Below, one piece after another: positions 1 through 7,119 of a DNA stretch of 41,162 nucleotides (positions are counted from its first letter, which is position 1; each line of letters starts with the position of its first letter). The notes beneath the pieces are model-generated. The model searched no databases. It saw only the letters and a list, made by a program, of their open reading frames with translations, and was not told where the DNA came from. The position numbers and the translations under genes are program-made. The stretch comes from Microcaldota archaeon (GTDB lineage Archaea > Micrarchaeota > Micrarchaeia > Anstonellales > JAGGVH01), in the NCBI GenBank assembly GCA_021158105.1, contig JAGGVH010000036.1, forward strand, positions 1-41,162. Reading direction: 5' to 3'.

Positions 1-65
1 CAGACTATTTGGGCAGGGAAATTGACAAGCCCAGGAATCTTGCAAAGAGTGTGACTGTCGAATAA
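1..65 (+). CDS. glmS: Partial C-terminus of glutamine--fructose-6-phosphate aminotransferase (GlmS)
   Basis: Frame 3 reads ...DYLGREIDKPRNLAKSVTVE*, matching the conserved GlmS C-terminal 'D.PRNLAKSVTVE'. The glmU-like and glmM-like genes lie downstream. Confidence 0.85.
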   Translation, partial: DYLGREIDKPRNLAKSVTVE

Positions 66-213
66 GGGCGCCTGTGCCCGCCCTTACACCCATCCCCCGC
101 CTCGCTTCGCGGGCTCCTACCGTAAGGAGCCTTGCCCCCTTACTAACTTTCCCCCGACTGCTTTGCGGGCTCCTACCGTAAGGGCGCCGTATCCTCCCTT
201 ATACCCATCTTTT
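63..213. repeat. GC-rich imperfect tandem repeat, period about 56-60 nt, about 2.5 copies, with internal hairpins
   Basis: 'gcgggctcctaccgtaagg' is exact at 109-127 and 165-183; 'taagggcgcc' flanks the array at 63 and 179; ggctcct-accgta-aggagcc forms a hairpin. Confidence 0.75.
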
Positions 214-256
214 AAAGCTTTTGGCGAAGATAGCAAAATACTCTTGTCTTTTCTCA

Positions 257-400
257 TTATGCCATTTGACCTTCACTGCCATTTTCCAGCAATTTTTCTC
301 TCAATAGATATTCCATCTCCTTCTTTTTATGAGGATACATCTTTCCTCTCAAGATCAGCCAGTTGAGTTGCGCCGCATTGCGGCGAAATTTGCGTCGCAT
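257..400 (-). CDS. Possible small basic protein (47 aa), MRRKFRRNAAQLNWLILRGKMYPHKKKEMEYLLREKLLENGSEGQMA
   Basis: Intact minus-strand ORF below the track cutoff, with protein-like composition. It is antisense to the listed +163..366 ORF. Confidence 0.3.
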   Translation of the reverse strand: MRRKFRRNAAQLNWLILRGKMYPHKKKEMEYLLREKLLENGSEGQMA

Positions 401-782
401 CTTCAAAGACTTACTTTAATTTTGGCAGGATGAAAATTAAACCTTACTTTAATAATCTTTAATTTTAATTTAAATTTTACCAAGACAGATAGACAAAAAC
501 CCTATCGGAATGGGGTTTTGAAGAACTCTTAGATGAAAATACAATTTATCAAGAATAAGTAAAGTTTAAAGATTTGTGCCCTAATATGGTGAATGTTTTG
601 TTGGATTCGCCAGGATTGATAATTGAATAATAATTTAAGAGAATTTTAACGTGTTGCACAGTCATATTTCAAACTATCGAAAGCTTTAAAGAATATGGAG
701 TAATAGTGTAAATATACTTTCTTAGCTTAAGGATGGAGCGTTCGCTTTGCGGACTATAGATGCTGGAATAAAAGGTGGTTTG

Positions 783-2027
783 ATGAAAGCAATGAAAGCA
801 GTAATACTTGCAGGCGGTGAAGGTAAACGGTTATGGCCCATAACAACATCTTATCCTAAATCTTATGTTAAAGTTCTAGGAAAACCTTTGATTGAATGGA
901 CTATTTCTTTTTTGAGAAATGCAGGTGTTGATGATATCATTGTTATAACAAACCCAAATCATAAAATTAATCAGGGATATTTTGATTATTCGGTTAAAGA
1001 AAAAAATGATGTAGTATCATCAACTGAATATCTGAAGAAGATGGGCGTTCGCCCTGTTGTTCAAGATGAGCCCAAAGGTACTGCACATGCGTTGTGGTGC
1101 GCGCGAGAATACATAGATGAAGATTTTATCTTAATGAATAGTGATGATGTTATCCCACCCGACACTGTAAAGAAGGTTGTAGCAAATGAAGGGTTTTATG
1201 CCGCACAGGTTGGTGATAGAGAAGATTTTGGTGCAGTGATAACAAAAGAAAACAAATTGAATGATATCAAAGAAAAAGAAGTATCAGGTCCAGGTCTGGT
1301 TAATCTTAATCTGGCACATTTGCCAAGAGAATTTATTGATTATACCAATACTGAAAAGATGAGCCTGTCTAAGAGAAGAGAATATGAACTAACTGATTCG
1401 TTCAAATCTTTTGCAAAGGATTATGAATTAGAGGTTAAAACGATTGAATCGTGGCACACCATAACTTATTTTTGGGATTTGATTGATGTAAACTTGTTTT
1501 TCCTCAACCAATTTTTATCAAATATTTTTCCATTGGATTGGTTGGGCAGGGGGTATTCAATAATTAATGGTTCAATAGTTCACGATTCAGCGAATATTCA
1601 TGACCAAAATGAGATTTTAAATTCGTTTATCGGTCCAAAGGTTATAATTGAAAAGTTTGCCAAAGTGTATGATTCAGTTTTGGAAGCATATAATCGTATT
1701 GGTACGTCAGAAGTTAAAAAATCCATTATGATGAAACGGGCTAACGCGCCACATTTTAATCATGTTGGTGATGCAGTGTTATGTGAAAATGTTAACCTGG
1801 GTGCGGGAACTCAGCTTGCCAACTTGAGATTTGATAATAAAAATATAACTGTTCAGACAAAAAAAGGTGTTGTTGACAGTAAAAAGAGAAAATTGGGGCA
1901 GTGTATAGGTGCCAATACTAAGATAGGTATAAACGTGTCAGTCAATTGTGGTGTATTGATAACGCCAGGGGTGCACATACTCCCAGAAACTTTTGTTAAA
2001 GATAACATAGAAAATGTGGGTGATTAA
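783..2027 (+). CDS. glmU: Bifunctional sugar-1-phosphate nucleotidylyltransferase/acetyltransferase, GlmU-like
   Basis: N-terminal MKAVILAGGEGKRLWPITTSYPKSYVKVLGKPLIEW nucleotidyltransferase signature; C-terminal left-handed beta-helix-like region; GGTGG upstream of ATG 783. Confidence 0.8.
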   Translation: MKAMKAVILAGGEGKRLWPITTSYPKSYVKVLGKPLIEWTISFLRNAGVDDIIVITNPNHKINQGYFDYSVKEKNDVVSSTEYLKKMGVRPVVQDEPKGTAHALWCAREYIDEDFILMNSDDVIPPDTVKKVVANEGFYAAQVGDREDFGAVITKENKLNDIKEKEVSGPGLVNLNLAHLPREFIDYTNTEKMSLSKRREYELTDSFKSFAKDYELEVKTIESWHTITYFWDLIDVNLFFLNQFLSNIFPLDWLGRGYSIINGSIVHDSANIHDQNEILNSFIGPKVIIEKFAKVYDSVLEAYNRIGTSEVKKSIMMKRANAPHFNHVGDAVLCENVNLGAGTQLANLRFDNKNITVQTKKGVVDSKKRKLGQCIGANTKIGINVSVNCGVLITPGVHILPETFVKDNIENVGD

Positions 2028-3269
2028 ATGTTTAAGAAGTATGATATTAGGGGGAAATACCCTGATGAAGTCAATGAAAAGGTGTTTGCGCGTATTGGCA
2101 GGGCGATAAACAAATACATGGACAAACATAACATTAAACAGTTTGTGATAGCAAATGATTATAGGGTTCATAGTAATACCTTAGCATCAGCACTTGCTTC
2201 AACATCAAACGGTGTTTTAGTTGGCCCTATGCCCACACCATGTATAGCACATTATAATGGGTTTGTTGGCATGGTTACTGCTTCACACAACCCGCCAGAA
2301 TATAACGGGTTAAAATTATTTATGAATGGTGTGGCATTTGATTTTGAGCAGTATTTAGAAATAAAACAGATTTATGATTCTTTTAAGATTGATTACATAT
2401 GGGAAACGATTAATGTGAACGATGACTTGCGTTCTGCTATTATGACTGACTATGTAAATTCGTTGCCCCATATTACTTCAAAAGGTTCCAACATCATCTT
2501 TGATTTGGGGGGTGGAGCAGTATGTGCCGTTAGAGATGTCTTCTCAAACAGAATTTTTGACGTTCCAGACCCGTTGTTTACAAAACGAAAACCAGAACCA
2601 AAAAATGAAACATTGAATAGATTAAAAGAAGTTGCAAAGGGTAGGATTGGGGTCGCATTTGACGGTGATGCAGACAGGATTGTAGCTATTGATAAAGAGT
2701 TGATATGGCCAGATGTTCTGGGGGCATTCTTCTTAGAAAAAGGATTGATAAATTCTAAGAATGTTGTTATGACAATCGATAGTTCGTCAAAGATTTATGA
2801 TAGGCTATTTAACTTGGGTTATAATCTCATATACTCACCAGTTGGCGGGGGTAATGTGATAAATAAAATGAAAGAGTTTAATGATTCTTATGGGTTTGAG
2901 AATTCTGGGCATTATTATTTGTCAGACAGAAATTATGTTTCTGACGGGCCCTATTTTGCTCTTTTACTTTCACAAGTCAATCCGGGCGACATTTTTAATT
3001 ATCAACAGTCCTTAGGGGTTGACAGGATAATGTTTACTGTTCCATACTATGTCAAGATTGCAGATGCTAAGGATATGTTAGAGGAAATGGGTGCAACTAA
3101 GTTTGTAATGATTGACGGTGTCAAGGGAATCAGTAATGACTGGAGTGTGTTGATCCGAAACTCAAACACTGAAACAAAGGCAAGGATTAACATTGAAGGA
3201 AAAGGTATCAATGGAATTGAAAAGATAATAAGAGGCAAAATACAAGATGTATCTTTATCCATAACATAA
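2028..3269 (+). CDS. glmM: Phosphoglucosamine/phosphomannomutase family protein (GlmM-like)
   Basis: 'MVTASHNPPEYNGLKLF' catalytic serine loop and 'GVAFDGDADRIVAID' metal-binding loop of the alpha-D-phosphohexomutase family. Confidence 0.85.
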   Translation: MFKKYDIRGKYPDEVNEKVFARIGRAINKYMDKHNIKQFVIANDYRVHSNTLASALASTSNGVLVGPMPTPCIAHYNGFVGMVTASHNPPEYNGLKLFMNGVAFDFEQYLEIKQIYDSFKIDYIWETINVNDDLRSAIMTDYVNSLPHITSKGSNIIFDLGGGAVCAVRDVFSNRIFDVPDPLFTKRKPEPKNETLNRLKEVAKGRIGVAFDGDADRIVAIDKELIWPDVLGAFFLEKGLINSKNVVMTIDSSSKIYDRLFNLGYNLIYSPVGGGNVINKMKEFNDSYGFENSGHYYLSDRNYVSDGPYFALLLSQVNPGDIFNYQQSLGVDRIMFTVPYYVKIADAKDMLEEMGATKFVMIDGVKGISNDWSVLIRNSNTETKARINIEGKGINGIEKIIRGKIQDVSLSIT

Positions 3270-3341
3270 TACTTTTATTAGACCGTTGTTCATAAAAACA
3301 TTTTTAAACATTTAGTTCATTTAAGAAAATTGGCGACCAAA

Positions 3342-3623
3342 ATGAGCATAGAACACAAAAAAGGCAAAAGTAGTGGTAAGTTTAATTCTAATTTGGATAA
3401 CCCACAAGTTAACATGTTTAGGATGGCCCTTTTAACCAACCACAATCCTGACCTTAAAAAAGAACTTTTGATGATTGAGAGGCTTGAGCGAGTGATAAAA
3501 CTTTCAGATGAAATGGGCAGGAAAACTTCCCCTTCTGCAGAGTTTAGAAGGGCTTTAGCATACCATAAACTCTTAGTAGAAGCAATCATTGCAGTGAAGA
3601 GTGCTAGGGCCGGAACATTGTAA
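3342..3623 (+). CDS. Hypothetical protein
   Basis: ORF in an intergenic slot with an upstream TATA-like TTTTTAAAC; start could be TTG 3330 or ATG 3342. Confidence 0.6.
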   Translation: MSIEHKKGKSSGKFNSNLDNPQVNMFRMALLTNHNPDLKKELLMIERLERVIKLSDEMGRKTSPSAEFRRALAYHKLLVEAIIAVKSARAGTL

Positions 3624-3630
3624 ATCTGTT

Positions 3631-4356
3631 TTATTTTTTCTTTCGTCTTTTCTTTGGCGGTTTTAACAAGGCCTGCAATTCTTTTGAAACGTTTTTATAT
3701 ATCATTTCAGGTGTTATAAATGGCTGGTATGACGATTTTAATATTGCATTAACATAGACTTCTTTTAATACATCTTTTTGTGGGACAAGTTTAAGCTCTT
3801 CAATTAAGGATTTGTATGACGTTCTTATATTAACCTCTGGGAACGGATATTTGTCAGATAACAATTCAAACAACTTATTATTCATACTGTTGATTATGCT
3901 TGATATTGCGAACATTGGAATGACTGGCTCTTCTTTTTTAAATTTATGTTTTTTCACTATCACCCATAAATCTGTGTTGGATACAAGCACTATCCTGTCA
4001 TCAGTAAAGTCAGATGGTTTACAGTCAATTGTTTTATCTATTTTCGGGTATGGTGAAAACCCAAACTTTTCAAGTGATTTTATTATAAAATAATTTTCAT
4101 ACCATTTTTTTTGTCTTTTATCTTCTGAATATATCTTTGAAAATTTTACTTTTTCAATGTCGCCAATTGCTTTTAATTTTTTAATTTCATCATCAATAAT
4201 TCTTAGTTGTTTATCATTTAAGTATTTGTACTCTTCATTCACTAGAAAAGGTATGATTTTGGATAGCGCAGCGATAATTTCATCTTTGGTTGGCCCGAAC
4301 AGTTCACAATTAAACACAGTGTCATTTTTCTTATAATAGAATGTAAACATTTCCAT
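3631..4356 (-). CDS. Hypothetical protein with basic C-terminal tail (KPPKKRRKKK)
   Basis: Long ORF in a non-overlapping slot. Confidence 0.65.
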   Translation of the reverse strand: MEMFTFYYKKNDTVFNCELFGPTKDEIIAALSKIIPFLVNEEYKYLNDKQLRIIDDEIKKLKAIGDIEKVKFSKIYSEDKRQKKWYENYFIIKSLEKFGFSPYPKIDKTIDCKPSDFTDDRIVLVSNTDLWVIVKKHKFKKEEPVIPMFAISSIINSMNNKLFELLSDKYPFPEVNIRTSYKSLIEELKLVPQKDVLKEVYVNAILKSSYQPFITPEMIYKNVSKELQALLKPPKKRRKKK

Positions 4357-4383
4357 TTCCCCACCACTTTCATTGTTCTTTAA

Positions 4384-4495
4384 CGCCCCGGGCCGGACTT
4401 GAACCGACGACCTTCCGGTTACTGCTTTTTCTTGATGAAACTTCTTTTCAAGAAGTTTCTAACAGCCGGACGCTCTACCACTAAGCTACCGGGGC
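4384..4495 (-). tRNA. tRNA-Asn(GTT) with a 40-nt intron at 37/38 (intron 4420..4459)
   Basis: Acceptor GCCCCGG/CCGGGGC with G73; D-arm GCTT..GAGC; anticodon stem TCCGG/CCGGA; T-arm GTCGG TTCAAGT CCGGC. Removing the intron gives loop CTGTTAA. BHB-like: CTGT/GCAG 4-bp helix flanked by TAG and TAA bulges. Confidence 0.9.
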
Positions 4496-4584
4496 ATTAT
4501 TACTGAATGTTTATACATCAGTAGCATTCTATTTAGTGAAAATGTATTTAAACATAACGTGTTAATTTTAATCAGGTGATTGAT

Positions 4585-5853
4585 ATGAAAACATGGTTGT
4601 TTGTGATGTTATTTGTAAGCATTTTTATGGGTTTTGTGTATGCAGGATATGTTGACCACCCGATCATTTATACAGTTGACCAGAATTATGTTCCGATTAA
4701 AGGTGTTGAAGTCACAGTAACATATCAACACAGTTGGCGCGCTGGCGATTATGTCACATCACTCCCAGTTCTAACTGATGACCATGGCAAGGTTCAGTTG
4801 AGGGTAACAAACACTGTCCCTGAGGAGATGGGTGTTGAGAAAACATATACAGTTAACATAAGATACTTAAATTATACAGATTCGCAAACATTAACATATT
4901 CCCCTAAAAGGCAGACTAAGACTTATTTTGTTATTCCTGTCAACCAGCTTACAGTTTATATATATTCTCCTAAGAAAGGCAGTGTTAACGCTTCAACCAA
5001 CATATTAAACATTGAAAAGCAAACTGACCATGGTTATGTATTCTATCATCTCCCACCTGGCGATTACACATTAAACATAACTTATGAAGGTGAGACATTC
5101 CAGTTGCCCATTCATATGGGAAACCAAGACATGTCAACCAATTATTCGATTAGTGAATATGAACCAACAATCGAATTTGTTGACGATAAGGGCAACCAGC
5201 TCAATGGCACATTGAATGTTTGTGGGAAACAGTTTAACATAACTTCACCACAAAAGATTAAGATTGTGTGCACTGCAGACCAGAATGCAACGGCTGAGGT
5301 CTATGCAAAAAGGGTCATACAACCTGTTGACTTATCTCACTCAAACATTAGGTTTGTTTTTGATGTGACACGGCCCGTTGTCCGTGAGGCAGTGTTTTAT
5401 GCTAATAAACAGTCCTGGGGTGTAAACTTGGATGCTTATGACCCGGGCGTTTACCCTTCTGGGATTAAGGATAATGTCATGATGTCATGCTCTGTCCTGC
5501 GTCCCGGTGAAAGCAATCCTGTAGTTAGAACATTTCATTTAGTTTATAACAAAACACGAAACAGGTATTATGGAGTATTCAAACATGAAGACCCTGGCAC
5601 TAGGATTGATGCAGTAATAACTATATCTGATAATGCAGGCAACATCGAAACATATTCTACCACTTTCATTGTTGGTGAAGATGCACGGATTAATGATGAC
5701 TCAAGCACAGTGGTCAACACAACAGATACTGATAATACTAAGAAGCAAGAAGGTGGGATAGATTGGATATTGGTCATTGTTATAATTGTTGTGGTCATAA
5801 TCATCGCAGGTGTGGTATATTATCTTAAAAATAAATATTCTGAACCTGTCTAA
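4585..5853 (+). CDS. Secreted/membrane-anchored hypothetical protein (signal peptide, ectodomain, C-terminal TM)
   Basis: N-terminal MKTWLFVMLFVSIFMGFVYAG; C-terminal IDWILVIVIIVVVIIIAGVVYYLKNKY; GGTGAT upstream. Confidence 0.75.
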   Translation: MKTWLFVMLFVSIFMGFVYAGYVDHPIIYTVDQNYVPIKGVEVTVTYQHSWRAGDYVTSLPVLTDDHGKVQLRVTNTVPEEMGVEKTYTVNIRYLNYTDSQTLTYSPKRQTKTYFVIPVNQLTVYIYSPKKGSVNASTNILNIEKQTDHGYVFYHLPPGDYTLNITYEGETFQLPIHMGNQDMSTNYSISEYEPTIEFVDDKGNQLNGTLNVCGKQFNITSPQKIKIVCTADQNATAEVYAKRVIQPVDLSHSNIRFVFDVTRPVVREAVFYANKQSWGVNLDAYDPGVYPSGIKDNVMMSCSVLRPGESNPVVRTFHLVYNKTRNRYYGVFKHEDPGTRIDAVITISDNAGNIETYSTTFIVGEDARINDDSSTVVNTTDTDNTKKQEGGIDWILVIVIIVVVIIIAGVVYYLKNKYSEPV

Positions 5854-5857
5854 TCAA

Positions 5858-6445
5858 TCACACGATCCATTCCCTTGGGATTAATATATAGTATTCAATA
5901 TCTTTGCCATATTTTGAGATATTAAAATAATTTTCAGCCATTTCTAAGAATCTATTAAGTTTTGAGATGTGATAGTGTATTTTAACTTTATCTTTTATTG
6001 TTTCTGTTAAATAATCATATATAACTTCTGCCATCTGCGATTCAATGTTCCATGTGGGCAGAACTATGATTGAACTTTCGTGGACTGCGTTTCTGAGGAC
6101 GCTTACCACATTTTCCTGTGCCCTTTGCGGTAGTGAGAACACTTTCTTATCTAAAAAGATTATGTCATATTTTTTAATATTTGTTGTGAATTGTACGCAT
6201 TCAATGTCATACCCATACTTATCATTAAGGTGTTCTGCCCACACTTTTATTGCTTCATAATTGGTATTAATCATGATATGCGCCATTTTGGTTATTTTAA
6301 ATTCGACATCAAACCTTTTTTTTATGTCATAGAACTTGTTTGCAAACATTTTCCGTTTATGTTTCATAATTTTTACAATGTGCCACCCATCAAGTATGTC
6401 TAACACTGTGAGTTTCTTTTTTATGAACACAGGCGCGTTTTTCAT
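5858..6445 (-). CDS. Hypothetical protein
   Basis: 195-aa ORF. Confidence 0.6.
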   Translation of the reverse strand: MKNAPVFIKKKLTVLDILDGWHIVKIMKHKRKMFANKFYDIKKRFDVEFKITKMAHIMINTNYEAIKVWAEHLNDKYGYDIECVQFTTNIKKYDIIFLDKKVFSLPQRAQENVVSVLRNAVHESSIIVLPTWNIESQMAEVIYDYLTETIKDKVKIHYHISKLNRFLEMAENYFNISKYGKDIEYYILIPREWIV

Positions 6446-6543
6446 ACATTATTTTATGGTAAATTAAGTTTAAAAATGGTTGCCATGATACATAAAGTTA
6501 TAGAAAAAGTAAAACATAAAAAGAATAAGAAATGTTTGTATTT

Positions 6544-7119
6544 TCATTTTTCAATGTTTTGCTTGTTTTCAATTATCTTTTTCCCGTCTGCTGATGGTAT
6601 AATCCTTAGTCTACTATTTTCAAATTCTAATTCAAATTCTTTGCCATTGGTTAACATATGAAGAAAAACTGCGAGCGCACCCGCTTCTGAATGTGGTTGG
6701 TTGCCTATTGCGACATTATAATCAACAATGTGATATACTTCCATTGGAACCTTCTCACCACCAACAATTATCAGGAATTTATCATTTTTCTGTATGTCGT
6801 TGATAACCTTGTTGCCCGGCATGCCATACATCGTAAGGTGAACAATCATATACCCTTCCTTTTTGTGTTTTTTTATTATATCTTTCCAGTTGTCTGAATA
6901 TTCAACCTTAAACTTTCCGCCCCAATTGTTAGTAATGTTATTGATTGAATTTTCAAGGCGTGCATCTTTTTGTCCTGTGTAATATACCTTGCTTACACCG
7001 AACGCCCGTGCAATCAGACAAACGTGCGTGCTAAGCCTGACATCTCTTATTATTCTATGCGACAGCCTTAATACATGTATATCTCTCATATGATCAACTT
7101 TAATTGTCCAATCATTCAA
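6544..7119 (-). CDS. tRNA (cytidine(56)-2'-O)-methyltransferase aTrm56
   Basis: VLRLSHRIIRDVRLSTHVCLIARAFG...; MIVHLTMYGMPGNK; LIIVGGEKVPMEVYHIVDYNVAIGNQPHSEAGALAVFLH. Start may be the internal Met at 7089. Confidence 0.85.
   Translation of the reverse strand: MNDWTIKVDHMRDIHVLRLSHRIIRDVRLSTHVCLIARAFGVSKVYYTGQKDARLENSINNITNNWGGKFKVEYSDNWKDIIKKHKKEGYMIVHLTMYGMPGNKVINDIQKNDKFLIIVGGEKVPMEVYHIVDYNVAIGNQPHSEAGALAVFLHMLTNGKEFELEFENSRLRIIPSADGKKIIENKQNIEK

Noticed and set aside
63-213. Repeats near the window start considered as a CRISPR array
   Set aside because: Only about 2.5 imperfect units, spacers are themselves similar, and no cas genes are nearby.
163-366. Listed plus-strand ORF MRAPTVRAPYPPLYPS...
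   Set aside because: It begins inside the GC-rich repeat and is antisense to a more protein-like small ORF; not treated as coding.
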